Source: Franzmannia pantelleriensis (GTDB taxonomy: Bacteria > Pseudomonadota > Gammaproteobacteria > Pseudomonadales > Halomonadaceae). Taken from it: a stretch of DNA of 64,000 bases. The DNA is taken from the NCBI RefSeq assembly GCF_900102875.1, contig NZ_FNGH01000005.1, positions 209,519-273,518 of the forward strand, read 5' to 3'. Shown in pieces: positions 44,077 to 52,945 of the stretch. The stretch's first letter is position 1; the number at the start of each line of letters is the position of its first letter. The translations under genes and the position numbers were made by a program. Under the pieces are notes generated by a model that worked only from the letters and a program-made list of their open reading frames with translations, was not told the origin of the DNA and did no database searches.

Positions 44077-45708
44077 ATGGTATACAAAAAAACTGCGCAA
44101 ACCTGGCATTGGGCGGCTCCCGTCGCTGCCCTGAGCCTCGGCCTCGCCGCCCTGGCATCGACAACGACCGTCCAGGCCGAGCAAACCCTACGCATCGCCA
44201 TGACGGCGTCGGATATTCCGTTGACCACCGGCCAGCCGGATAGCGGCTTCGAAGGCTACCGCTTCGTTGGCTACACCATCTACGATGCGCTGATCAACTG
44301 GGATATGTCGTCCGCCGATGAGGTCAGCGGTCTGACGCCGGGTCTGGCCGAGTCCTGGGAAGTCGACGAGGACGACCAGCAGGTGTGGCATTTCCATCTG
44401 CGTGAAGGCGTGACCTTCCATGACGGCAGTGACTGGAACGCCGATGCGGCGATCTGGAATCTCGACAAGGTCTACGACGAGGATTCACCGCAGTTCGATG
44501 CCCGCCAGGCCGGCAACGTGCGTGGCCGTATCCCCTCCATGGATGGCTACGAAAAGGTCGACGACTACACCATCAGCTTTACCACCAGTGAGCCGGATGC
44601 CTGGTTCCCCTATCAGCTGACCTTCCTGCTGTTCTCTAGCCCGGCGCAGTGGGAAGCGCTGGACGGCGACTGGGATGAGTTTGCCCGCCAGCCTTCCGGC
44701 ACCGGTCCGTTCAAGCTGACCCGTCTGGTGCCGCGGGAGCGCGCCGTGCTCGAACCCTTTGCCGACTACTGGGATGCCGATCGCGTGCCGCAGGTCGATC
44801 GCGTGGAGCTGCTGCCGATGCCGGAGTCGAGCAGCCGCACCTCGGCGCTGCTCTCCGACCAGGTCGACTGGATCGAATCGCCGGCCGCGGACGCCATCGC
44901 GCGTATGGAGTCCCAGGGCATGACCATTACCAGCAACCCCTATCCGCACACCTGGCCCTACCAGTTCTCGATGCTCGAGGGCAGCCCGTGGCGCGATATC
45001 AACGTGCGCAAGGCGGCCAACCTGGCGGTGGATCGTGAAGGCCTCGAGACGCTTCTGGGGGGCTTGATGGTGCCTGCAGTGGGTACCGTGAACCCAGATC
45101 ACCCCTGGTTTGGCGAGCCCGAGTTCGAGATCAGCTACGATCCCGACGAGGCACGTCGGCTGCTCGCGGAGAGCGGCTATGGCCCGGATAACCCGGTCGA
45201 GATCAAGGTGCTGATCTCCACCTCCGGCTCCGGCCAGATGCAGCCGCTGGCGATGAACGAGTATATCCAGCAGACCTTCTCAGAAGTCGGCATAGAGCTG
45301 GAGTTCGAGGTAATGGACTGGGAGTCGCTGTTCCCCAACTGGCGCCGCGGGGCCGATCATGAGACCAGCCTAGACGCCCATGCCACCAACATTACGTTCG
45401 GCTGGCTCGACCCCTTCGCCGCCTTTTACCGCTTCATGCACTCCAGCATGGCACCGCCCAACGGCTTCAACTGGGGCTACATGGACGACCCCGAGTACGA
45501 TCGCCTGCTCGATGAAGCCAAGGTGACCTTCGACCAGGAGGCCCAGGACGCGCTGCTGGCCGAGTTCCATGCGCGCATGGTCGACGATGCGGCCTGGCTG
45601 TGGGTGGCCCACGACGTAGGGCCGCGGGCCATGAACCCCCGCGTACAGGGCTTCGTGCAGGCCCAGAACTGGTTCCAGGACCTGACCCCGGTTTACATCG
45701 AAGAGTGA
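44077..45708 (+). CDS. periplasmic solute-binding protein, dipeptide/oligopeptide (SBP_bac_5) type
   Basis: 543 residues with a signal peptide (about 1-36, VQA cleavage). Family 5 binding-protein features: GLTPGLAESWEVDEDDQQVWHF-type region, FHLREGVTFHDG, and DINVRKAANLAVDREGL. These proteins bind di/oligopeptides but also nickel, glutathione, opines and other small molecules. The gene lies between two GntR regulators inside the purine island. A TGGTATACAA operator overlaps its first codons (44078-44087), so the first residues after Met are dictated by the operator (MVYKK). GGGGAGAG ribosome site. Confidence 0.9.
   Translation: MVYKKTAQTWHWAAPVAALSLGLAALASTTTVQAEQTLRIAMTASDIPLTTGQPDSGFEGYRFVGYTIYDALINWDMSSADEVSGLTPGLAESWEVDEDDQQVWHFHLREGVTFHDGSDWNADAAIWNLDKVYDEDSPQFDARQAGNVRGRIPSMDGYEKVDDYTISFTTSEPDAWFPYQLTFLLFSSPAQWEALDGDWDEFARQPSGTGPFKLTRLVPRERAVLEPFADYWDADRVPQVDRVELLPMPESSSRTSALLSDQVDWIESPAADAIARMESQGMTITSNPYPHTWPYQFSMLEGSPWRDINVRKAANLAVDREGLETLLGGLMVPAVGTVNPDHPWFGEPEFEISYDPDEARRLLAESGYGPDNPVEIKVLISTSGSGQMQPLAMNEYIQQTFSEVGIELEFEVMDWESLFPNWRRGADHETSLDAHATNITFGWLDPFAAFYRFMHSSMAPPNGFNWGYMDDPEYDRLLDEAKVTFDQEAQDALLAEFHARMVDDAAWLWVAHDVGPRAMNPRVQGFVQAQNWFQDLTPVYIEE
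44078..44087. promoter_or_regulatory. TTGTATACAA-type operator overlapping the binding-protein start codon
   Basis: TGGTATACAA, 9 of 10 positions, beginning inside the ATG of the binding-protein gene. The same TGG variant precedes gcl. Confidence 0.55.
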
Positions 45709-45713
45709 GCCGC

Positions 45714-45753
45714 GCAGCGACACGCCGGCTGAGCATTGCCGGCGTGTCGCTGC
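45714..45753 (+). other. 16-bp intercistronic hairpin between binding protein and permease
   Basis: Perfect 16-base stem (45714-45729 with 45738-45753) and an 8-base loop, starting 5 bases after the binding-protein stop. No T tract. In ABC operons such structures typically protect the upstream mRNA and make the binding protein more abundant than the permeases. Confidence 0.7.
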
Positions 45754-45768
45754 CCGCCTGGAGATCGC

Positions 45769-46722
45769 ATGCCTATCTATTTCCTCAAGCGCGTGCTCTA
45801 CGTCATTCCCATTGCGCTGGCGGTGAGCTTCTTCTGTTTCTCGCTGGTCCACCTCTCCCCGGGCGACCCGATGGATGCGGTGGTCTCCCCCGACGCACCG
45901 TCGGAGGTGGTGGCGATGGTACAGCGCGCCTACGGCTTCGACCGCCCGCTACCCGAGCAGTATGGCCGCTGGGTGCTGCGTGCGGTGCAGGGCGACCTGG
46001 GGCTGTCGGCGGCCAACGGCCGCGCGGTCACCGCCGAGGTGTTCAGTGCCCTGAAAAACACCCTGCTGCTGGCGTTTGCCGCCTCGCTGATCGGTTTCAC
46101 CCTGGGCTGTGTGTTCGGCACCCTGGCCGGCTACTTTCAGGGCTCGCTGCTCGATCGCCTGGTGACCGGCATCGCCGTGGGAGGCGTCAGCGTGCCGCAC
46201 TACTGGCTGGGCATGCTGCTGGTGATCATCTTCTCGGTGGAGCTCAACTGGCTGCCCTCTTCGGGGGCCGGCCCCGGCAGCTCCAGCGATTGGAATGTCG
46301 AGTGGGCCTATCTGCGCCATCTGATCCTGCCCGCGGTGACCCTGTCAGTGATTCCCATGGGCGTGGTAACACGCACGGTTCGCGCCATGGTCGCCGATAT
46401 CCTGGCCCACGAGTTCGTTGAGGCGCTGCGCGCCAAGGGCCTGGCGGAGCGCCAGGTGTTTCGCCATGTGGTCAAGAACGTGGCGCCCACCGCGCTGGCG
46501 GTGATGGGCCTGCAGCTGGGCTATCTGCTCGGCGGGTCGATCCTGGTCGAGACGGTGTTCTCGTGGCCGGGTACCGGCCTGCTGCTCAATAACGCCATCT
46601 TCCAGCGTGACCTGCCGATTCTGCAGGGGACCATCCTGGTGCTGGCGCTGTTTTTCGTGATGCTCAATCTTATCGTCGATCTGGCCCAGGCGCGCCTGGA
46701 CCCCCGGATCCAGCGTGGCTGA
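45769..46722 (+). CDS. ABC transporter permease, DppB-like
   Basis: 317 residues, six membrane segments; starts with the family opening YFLKRVLYVIPIALAVSFF and carries EALRAKGLAERQVFRHVVKN (EAA coupling motif). GGAG five bases before ATG 45769 fixes the start. Confidence 0.92.
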   Translation: MPIYFLKRVLYVIPIALAVSFFCFSLVHLSPGDPMDAVVSPDAPSEVVAMVQRAYGFDRPLPEQYGRWVLRAVQGDLGLSAANGRAVTAEVFSALKNTLLLAFAASLIGFTLGCVFGTLAGYFQGSLLDRLVTGIAVGGVSVPHYWLGMLLVIIFSVELNWLPSSGAGPGSSSDWNVEWAYLRHLILPAVTLSVIPMGVVTRTVRAMVADILAHEFVEALRAKGLAERQVFRHVVKNVAPTALAVMGLQLGYLLGGSILVETVFSWPGTGLLLNNAIFQRDLPILQGTILVLALFFVMLNLIVDLAQARLDPRIQRG

Positions 46723-46740
46723 ACGGCCGAGGAGTACGCT

Positions 46741-47631
46741 ATGTCACTGACCCTCGATGGCGCTCAGGCCGACGCGCCTGTGCCCGCTCCGGTCCAGGGG
46801 TACTGGGGCGCGGTATTTGGCCGCTTGCGCCGCGACCCAGTCGCCTTGGTATCGGGTATCGTGCTGCTGATGATCCTGCTGGCGGCGCTGTTTGCGCCGT
46901 GGCTGGCACCGGCCAGCCCGTTCCAGACCAGCATGCTCAATCGCCTGCAGCCAATCGGCTCGCCGGGCTACCCCCTGGGCAGCGACGAGCTGGGGCGCGA
47001 CGTGCTGTCGCGACTGATCCACGGCGCCCGGCTGTCGCTGCTGATCGGCGTGATGCCGGTGATCAACGCCTTCGTGATCGGCAGCGCCATCGGCATCGTC
47101 GCCGGCTTCGTTGGCGGCAGAACGAACAGCGTGATCATGCGGGTGATCGATGTGTTCTACGCCTTTCCCGCAGTGCTGCTGGCGGTGGCGCTGGCCGGTG
47201 CGCTGGGCGCCGGGCTGGTCAACTCGCTGCTGTCGCTGACGATCGTCTTTATCCCGCCGATCGCTCGAGTGGCGGAGAGCGTCACCACCCAGGTGCGCAG
47301 CGTCGACTACATCGAGGCGGCCCGCGCCAGCGGCGCCCGCAGTCTGACCATCATCCGGCGCCATGTGCTGGGCAATGTGCTGGGGCCGATTTTCGTCTAC
47401 GCCACCTCGTTGATCAGCGTCAGCATGATCCTTGCCTCGGGGCTCTCCTTCCTGGGGCTAGGCGCCAGGCCACCAATGCCGGAGTGGGGGCTGATGCTCA
47501 ACACCATGCGCGACGCCATCTACGTCAATCCCTGGGTGGCGGTGCTGCCCGGGATGATGATCTTCACGGTGTCGATCTGCTTCAACATGCTCAGCGACGG
47601 GCTGCGCTCGGCCATGGACGTCAAGCTATGA
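46741..47631 (+). CDS. ABC transporter permease, DppC-like
   Basis: 296 residues with the DppC N-terminal oligopeptide-permease segment (SPFQTSMLNRLQPIGSPGYP..GSDELGRDVLSR) and the EAA motif EAARASGARSLTIIRRHVLG. AGGAG ribosome site. Stop overlaps the next start (ATGA). Confidence 0.92.
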   Translation: MSLTLDGAQADAPVPAPVQGYWGAVFGRLRRDPVALVSGIVLLMILLAALFAPWLAPASPFQTSMLNRLQPIGSPGYPLGSDELGRDVLSRLIHGARLSLLIGVMPVINAFVIGSAIGIVAGFVGGRTNSVIMRVIDVFYAFPAVLLAVALAGALGAGLVNSLLSLTIVFIPPIARVAESVTTQVRSVDYIEAARASGARSLTIIRRHVLGNVLGPIFVYATSLISVSMILASGLSFLGLGARPPMPEWGLMLNTMRDAIYVNPWVAVLPGMMIFTVSICFNMLSDGLRSAMDVKL

Positions 47632-48701
47632 ACAACTCGCTATCGCTCTCACGGCACGACGCACTCGACCGCGGCGGTAAGGCGCAGCCACTGCTGCGGG
47701 TGCGTGGCCTCCAGAAACACTTCACCATCACCCGCGGTGGGATGGGCCGCCAGGCGAAACGGGTGCATGCCGTGGACGGCGTCGACTTCGATGTCTACAA
47801 GGGCGAGACACTTGGCATCGTCGGCGAGTCCGGCTGCGGCAAGTCGACCACCGCGAGGCTGCTGATGCATCTGCTGGCCGCGGATCACGGCGAGATGGTC
47901 TTCGATGGTGACCCGATCGGCCAGCGCGGCGGTATCTCGGTACGTGGGATGCGCCGCCAGGTGCAGATGGTGTTTCAGAACTCCTACGCCTCGCTCAATC
48001 CGCGCATGAGCGTCGAAGACTCGATCGCCTTCGGCCCCCAGGTGCACGGCGTGAATCGCCGCGAGTCGCGCCAGCGGGCGCGGCGCCTGCTCGATCAGGT
48101 GGGGCTGTCGTCCCGTCTGTTTGCTCACCGCTATCCCCATGAGCTGTCGGGAGGCCAGCGCCAGCGGGTCAATATCGCCCGCGCCCTGGCGCTGGAGCCG
48201 CGGCTGCTGATTCTCGACGAGGCGGTTTCGGCGCTCGACAAGTCGGTAGAGGCGCAGGTGCTCAATCTGCTGATGGATCTCAAGCAGGAGTATGGCCTGA
48301 CCTATCTGTTCATCTCCCACGACCTCAACGTGGTGCGCTATATCAGCGATCGGGTGATGGTGATGTATCTCGGCAAGGTCGCCGAAATGGGCGAGGTGGA
48401 GGCGCTCTATCGTGCACCAGCGCACCCCTATACCCGGGCGCTGCTGTCGGCGATGCCGTCGATGAATCCCGACCAGCGCACCCAGCAGGCGCCGCTGGTC
48501 GGCGACCCGCCCAACCCCATCGACCTGCCGCCGGGCTGTCGCTTCTGCCCACGCTGCCCGATGGTCGAGGACGCCTGTCGCGACGCCGAGCCGGCACTCG
48601 AAGCCTGTGGTACCGCGCACCAGGTCGCCTGCCGGCGCGCTGATGAGGTCATGGCCGGTGCGGTGCCCGTCAAGCGCATCTCAGAGGAGAGCCCGACATG
48701 A
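47628..48701 (+). CDS. ABC transporter ATPase, DppF/OppF-like
   Basis: 357 residues. Walker A GESGCGKST, LSGGQRQRVNIARAL signature, Walker B LLILDEAVSALD (Glu then Ala in place of the usual Pro-Thr), and the C-terminal oligopeptide-ATPase cysteine cluster CRFCPRCPM (4Fe-4S type). The start at 47628 overlaps the permease stop; any longer reading upstream is the wrong frame of the permease gene. Confidence 0.92.
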   Translation: MNNSLSLSRHDALDRGGKAQPLLRVRGLQKHFTITRGGMGRQAKRVHAVDGVDFDVYKGETLGIVGESGCGKSTTARLLMHLLAADHGEMVFDGDPIGQRGGISVRGMRRQVQMVFQNSYASLNPRMSVEDSIAFGPQVHGVNRRESRQRARRLLDQVGLSSRLFAHRYPHELSGGQRQRVNIARALALEPRLLILDEAVSALDKSVEAQVLNLLMDLKQEYGLTYLFISHDLNVVRYISDRVMVMYLGKVAEMGEVEALYRAPAHPYTRALLSAMPSMNPDQRTQQAPLVGDPPNPIDLPPGCRFCPRCPMVEDACRDAEPALEACGTAHQVACRRADEVMAGAVPVKRISEESPT

Positions 48702-49705
48702 GCCTAGCTGCTGCGACGTCCGACCCCGCTGCCGCGTCCCAGCCCCCGCTGGTCGAGATCAGCGATCTGACCGTGCACTTTCGCACCCCGACGCGGCAGG
48801 TACACGCCGTCAACGGCGTCGACCTGAGCCTCGAGCGCGGCGAAGTGTTGACCATCCTCGGCGAAAGCGGCTCGGGCAAGAGCGTCACCCTGCGCACCCT
48901 GATGCGTTTGCTGCCGGAGCGGCGGTCGCAAATCTCGGGCCGGGTCAGCGTCGACGGCCAGGACGTGCTGGCGATGTCGCAGCGCCAGCTGACCCGCTTT
49001 CGCGGGCGCACGGCGTCGATGATCTTCCAGGAGCCGATGCTGGCCTTCGACCCGGTCTACACGATTGGCGAGCAGATCGCCGAGACGGTGTGCCGCCATG
49101 AGGGCGTCAGCCGTCGCGAGGGGCTGGCGCGGGCGCTGGAGCTGTTCGAGCTGGTGCGCATCCCCTCGGCCCAGCGCCGCTTGGCCAACTATCCCCATGA
49201 GCTCTCGGGGGGGATGAGCCAGCGGGCGATGATCGCACTGGCACTTTCCTGTCGGCCCAAGCTGCTGCTCGCCGATGAGCCGACCACGGCGCTGGACGCC
49301 ACGGTGCAGATCCAGATTCTGCTGCTGCTGCGCGACCTGCAGCGCGAGCTGGGGATGTCGGTGATCTTCGTCACCCACGATATGGGGGTCGCCAACGAGA
49401 TCTCCGACCGTATCGCGGTGATGTATGCCGGACGCATCGTCGAGTCGGGGCGCGTCGAGGAGCTGATTGGCGCCCCCCAGCACCCCTACACGCAAGGACT
49501 AATGGCGTCGCGTGCCTCGGGCGCGCAGCGTGGTCAACGGCTGGAGGCGATTCCCGGGGCGCCGCCCGATCTCGCCGAACTGCCCCAGGGCTGTGCGTTT
49601 GCGCCGCGCTGTCCGCAGGCCAGCGACGAGTGCCTGGCGGCGGTGCCTGCTGCACGAGGGTTGAGCGACATCCATTGGGCGGCCTGCTGCCGGCTGCCGG
49701 CGTGA
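48698..49705 (+). CDS. ABC transporter ATPase, DppD/OppD-like
   Basis: 335 residues. Walker A GESGSGKSV, LSGGMSQRAMIALAL signature, Walker B LLLADEPTTALD and a C-terminal CAFAPRCPQASDEC cluster. Coupled by ATGA upstream and TGATG downstream to the second GntR gene. Confidence 0.92.
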   Translation: MSLAAATSDPAAASQPPLVEISDLTVHFRTPTRQVHAVNGVDLSLERGEVLTILGESGSGKSVTLRTLMRLLPERRSQISGRVSVDGQDVLAMSQRQLTRFRGRTASMIFQEPMLAFDPVYTIGEQIAETVCRHEGVSRREGLARALELFELVRIPSAQRRLANYPHELSGGMSQRAMIALALSCRPKLLLADEPTTALDATVQIQILLLLRDLQRELGMSVIFVTHDMGVANEISDRIAVMYAGRIVESGRVEELIGAPQHPYTQGLMASRASGAQRGQRLEAIPGAPPDLAELPQGCAFAPRCPQASDECLAAVPAARGLSDIHWAACCRLPA

Positions 49706-50427
49706 TGACAGGGCCGCGACCGGGGACGGGCGCACGCGGTCGTGGCAAGGCAGGCGACGGCGCCGAGCGCCACGAGGCGATTCATCGCGCGATCAGCGAG
49801 GCGATCATCGAGCAGCGCCTCAAGCCCGGTGCACGCCTACGTGAAGATGCCCTGGCGGAGGTGTTTGGCGTCAGTCGCACCGGGATCCGCAAGATCCTCC
49901 AGCGCCTGGCCCTAGAGCAGATGGTCACCCTGACACCGCGCCGCGGCGCCAGTGTGACGAGACCCACCGTCGAGGAAGCCAGCGAGGTCTTCGCGGCGCG
50001 CCAGTTGGTCGAGTGTGGGCTAATGGCCGCCGCCGCCAGACATCTCACGCCGGCCGCTGTCAGTGCCCTGCGCGAGCTGGCACGGCGTGAGCACGAGGCG
50101 CTGCGCAGCGGCCAGCAGAGCACCGCGATCAAGCTCTCGGCGATGTTCCATGAGCGGCTGGCCCTGCTCGCCGGCAATGCTACCCTGGCCGAGTTCGTGG
50201 CCAGGCTCTGCTCGCGATCCTCGCTGATCCTGGCCGTCTACGGCAACCCTGGCCACCTCGGCTGCGAGTCCCACGACCATGACGAACTGATTCGCCTGCT
50301 GGAGCAGGGGGATGGAGAACGCGCCGCCGCCTTCATGAGCCGCCATCTCAAGGCCATCGAGGCCTCGCTGACGGTGGTCGAGGAGCCCAGCGGCGCTCCC
50401 GACCTGCAGCGCATCTTTGGCGGATGA
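49705..50427 (+). CDS. GntR-family (FadR/FCD type) regulator 2
   Basis: 240 residues, translationally coupled to the ABC operon (start overlaps the ATPase stop). Winged helix (EAIHRAISEAIIEQRLKPGA, EVFGVSRTGIRKILQRL) and FCD domain (GCESHDHDELIRLLEQGD) are nearly the same as in regulator 1; the DNA-recognition helix is identical. The pair probably bind the same TGTATACA sites. No good ribosome site of its own. Confidence 0.88.
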   Translation: MTGPRPGTGARGRGKAGDGAERHEAIHRAISEAIIEQRLKPGARLREDALAEVFGVSRTGIRKILQRLALEQMVTLTPRRGASVTRPTVEEASEVFAARQLVECGLMAAAARHLTPAAVSALRELARREHEALRSGQQSTAIKLSAMFHERLALLAGNATLAEFVARLCSRSSLILAVYGNPGHLGCESHDHDELIRLLEQGDGERAAAFMSRHLKAIEASLTVVEEPSGAPDLQRIFGG

Positions 50428-50461
50428 GAAAAGCTAGCGTTGTCATTATTGGCAGAGGCGT

Positions 50462-50487
50462 CTCCGCCCGGCAGGTGCCGGGCGGAG
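50462..50487. terminator. 11-bp hairpin between convergent GntR 2 and NCS1 permease
   Basis: CTCCGCCCGGC / GCCGGGCGGAG with an AGGT loop; no T tract on either strand. Likely shared 3'-end structure. Confidence 0.5.
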
Positions 50488-50502
50488 TCACAGGTGCGGT
50501 AG

Positions 50503-51861
50503 TCACTGGCGAAAGCGCTGGCAGGGTGCCCAGTGCTGCATCAACAGGTAGTAGGTGATCCCGGCCGGGATCAGGCTGGCGTACCAGGAGACCGCGGAGA
50601 AGGTCAGGGCGGCGACGATACCCACCAGAGTAGCGATCAGCGCCGCATAGTTGACGCCCTGGTAGGGGCCGGCCTCGTCATACAGCTTGGCGATGTCCAG
50701 GGTGCGGCGGCGGATCACGTAGTAGTCGACCACCAGGATGGCGAAGATCGGGCCGAGGAAGGCCGAGTAGGTTTGCACGAACAGCTGCAGGCCGGCAGCG
50801 GATTCGGGCTGCACCAGCTTCCAGGGGAAGGTGGCGAAGGCCAGCAGGCCGACGATCACGGTGGCGATCGGGAACTTCAGCTTGAAGACGTCCATCAGCA
50901 CGTAGGTCGGTGGCACTACGTTGTTAAGCACGTTGGTGGTGACCTGGGCGAAGGCGATGAACAGCAGGGTGGTCATCAGCAGCGGGGTGTTGTCCACGGC
51001 ATTGGCGAACACCTGGATGGGGTCGGCGGTGCCGGTGGCCTCGGAGACCATGTAGCCGATCAGCCCCATGAACAGCGTGCAGGGCAGGATCGACATGGCA
51101 TAAATGGTGGTCAGCAGGCCCGGACCGGTGCCTGTCTTGTGCTCGCGGGAGTAGTCGCTGACGTTGAGCATCATAGTGCTGTAGATACCCAGGAACAGCA
51201 TGGTGGCGCCCCAGAAGGGCATGCCCCAGGAGCCTTCCATGGTCAGCAGGCTGGCGGAGAGCTCGTCACCGTAGCGCTGCACCGTGGCGTAGAACATGTA
51301 CATCAGCGAGGCGAGGATAAAGGCGCTGCCAATATTCTCCAGCCACTTGATGCCCTGGAAACCCATCACCGACAGACCGATCTGCAGAAACTGAAAGCTG
51401 ATGAAGTAGAAGATCAGATTATCGAAGCCGAATAGCGTCGCCGACACCATATTCAGGGCGCCGGCACCAATCCAGCTCTGGAAGCCGTACCAGACGATGG
51501 CCGGTACCGCCCGCACCAATCCCGGAATGCGCGTGCCGGCAAAGCCGAAGGCGCTGCGTGCCTGGACCATGAAGGGGATGCCGTATTTGTAGCCGGGAGC
51601 GCCATTGATGGCCAGGGCGATACCGATGACGAAGCAGCCGATGGCGATCGCCAGGGTGGCCTGGATCAGGTTGAGTGTGCCGACCACGCTGGAGCCCATG
51701 GCGAAGGTGCCGATCGACACGCAGCCGCCGAACCAGGCCAGGAAGTAGGAGGGGCGACCCATGATACGGGTCTGCTGGGGGGCTAGGCTCTCCTGGCCTG
51801 GCGCTTTGGTAGGCGAACTGGAGAGCTCGGCCTGTGCCGCTGACTGATCGCTGTTGGTCAT
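50503..51861 (-). CDS. NCS1-family permease (allantoin/hydantoin/nucleobase)
   Basis: 452 residues, about 12 membrane helices. NCS1 features: GCVSIGTFAMGSSVVG, NGAPGYKYGIPFMVQARSAFG, and STMMLNVSDYSRE, the conserved substrate-region motif of PucI/Mhp1-type carriers. Start 51861 has GAGGA upstream. Opposite the allantoin racemase gene and preceded by a perfect TTTGTATACAAA site; allantoin is the likeliest substrate, but other purine products are possible. Confidence 0.87.
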   Translation of the reverse strand: MTNSDQSAAQAELSSSPTKAPGQESLAPQQTRIMGRPSYFLAWFGGCVSIGTFAMGSSVVGTLNLIQATLAIAIGCFVIGIALAINGAPGYKYGIPFMVQARSAFGFAGTRIPGLVRAVPAIVWYGFQSWIGAGALNMVSATLFGFDNLIFYFISFQFLQIGLSVMGFQGIKWLENIGSAFILASLMYMFYATVQRYGDELSASLLTMEGSWGMPFWGATMLFLGIYSTMMLNVSDYSREHKTGTGPGLLTTIYAMSILPCTLFMGLIGYMVSEATGTADPIQVFANAVDNTPLLMTTLLFIAFAQVTTNVLNNVVPPTYVLMDVFKLKFPIATVIVGLLAFATFPWKLVQPESAAGLQLFVQTYSAFLGPIFAILVVDYYVIRRRTLDIAKLYDEAGPYQGVNYAALIATLVGIVAALTFSAVSWYASLIPAGITYYLLMQHWAPCQRFRQ

Positions 51862-51941
51862 ATCGCGGTCCTCGCAAAGGTAGTTGGTGATTGTTGTGGT
51901 ACGACCTGCGTTGCGTGGTGTCGTGAACAAAGTAATTTTTA

Positions 51942-51953
51942 TTTGTATACAAA
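51942..51953. promoter_or_regulatory. perfect TTTGTATACAAA operator, NCS1 permease
   Basis: Exact 12-base palindrome, the best copy in the window, 81 bases upstream of the NCS1 permease start. Confidence 0.75.
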
Positions 51954-52127
51954 AATAGTCAAGGCTATGCTGAATTGCAAGCCATGAATGCTGATCGCCG
52001 CAAGTTATTTATGCGTTTAAAAACAGCGCATTAGGTTGAAAGCCAGAAGAGCTGCCATGTTTGATGAGGCGAGAAGCAACATAGCGCGTGGGTTCCATGG
52101 CGGGCTGACGCCATTTTTTCGGATATC

Positions 52128-52137
52128 CTGTATACAA
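52128..52137. promoter_or_regulatory. TTGTATACAA-type operator, racemase gene
   Basis: CTGTATACAA, 46 bases upstream of the racemase start. The 321-base gap between the NCS1 and racemase genes otherwise holds an A/T-rich stretch and, at 52143-52164, a CCCCCGG / CCGGGGG hairpin in the racemase leader. Confidence 0.65.
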
Positions 52138-52182
52138 TATGTCCCCCGGATAATTCGCCGGGGGTGGAATGAGGAGGCGCAC

Positions 52183-52863
52183 ATGCGTTTACTGCTACTC
52201 AATGGCAATGCCAATCTCGCCATGACCGAACAGATGGCCGCCAAGGCCAGGCGTTTGCTGGGAGCCAGTGTCGAGGTGGTGGCCGACACCGCCGTCGATA
52301 GCGTCGGCTATATTGCCTCGCGGCGTGACTGTGCGCTGTCCGGCGCCGCCGTGGTGGGCCTGGCGGAGCATCATCTGGCCACTGACCCTGCAGGTTTCGA
52401 CGCTATCCTGCTGGCCTGTTTCGGCGAGCCGGGTATCGCTGCAGTGCGTGAGATCAGCCCTGTGCCGGTAGTGGGCATGCTCGAGGCGTCGGTGCTGAGC
52501 GCGCTGCAACTGGGGGGGCGCTTCTCGGTGATTACGCCAGGGCAGCGCTGGCCGCGAATGATCGAGGATCAGCTCAATGATCTCGGGGTGTCGCGCCACT
52601 GCGTGGGTATCGACGCCATCTCCATCGACGACCTTCGCCTGCCGGCGCAGCGTGATCTGGCGGGACAGCGCCTCGCGTCGACCTTGGAGAGGCAGCAGCA
52701 ACAGCTGTCACCAGAGGTTGTTATCGTGGGGGGGGCCGCGTTCGCGGGGCTTGCAGCGGAACTGCCGCTGGAGAAAGCGTGCCGGGTAATCGACTGCCTG
52801 GATGCGGCGCTCGCCCAGACGCAGGCGATGATGCTGCTGAACGCCATCAGCGGAGGGAACTGA
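52183..52863 (+). CDS. hpxA: Asp/Glu/hydantoin racemase, probable allantoin racemase
   Basis: 226 residues, PLP-independent two-cysteine racemase. First catalytic Cys in LLACFGEPG, second in the C-terminal RVIDCLDAAL. Resembles the hydantoin racemase/HpxA branch. It would convert R-allantoin, formed spontaneously, to S-allantoin for the stereospecific PuuE encoded downstream. ATG 52183 has a GAGGAGG ribosome site; longer readings do not. Confidence 0.87.
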   Translation: MRLLLLNGNANLAMTEQMAAKARRLLGASVEVVADTAVDSVGYIASRRDCALSGAAVVGLAEHHLATDPAGFDAILLACFGEPGIAAVREISPVPVVGMLEASVLSALQLGGRFSVITPGQRWPRMIEDQLNDLGVSRHCVGIDAISIDDLRLPAQRDLAGQRLASTLERQQQQLSPEVVIVGGAAFAGLAAELPLEKACRVIDCLDAALAQTQAMMLLNAISGGN

Positions 52864-52900
52864 GGACTTGCAAGTCAACTGAACACACTCTATCTTTAAA

Positions 52901-52910
52901 TTGTATACAT
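52901..52910. promoter_or_regulatory. TTGTATACAA-type operator, puuE
   Basis: TTGTATACAT, 9 of 10 positions, 36 bases upstream of puuE in the 82-base gap after the racemase gene. Confidence 0.65.
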
Positions 52911-52945
52911 AAAATGTTGTCAGTATAACAAGGAGAGGTTCGACC

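Noticed and set aside
46899..47627. Long N-terminal extension of the DppF-like ATPase
   Set aside because: These ~240 codons are the wrong frame of the DppC-like permease gene; the ATPase begins at the ATGA overlap at 47628.
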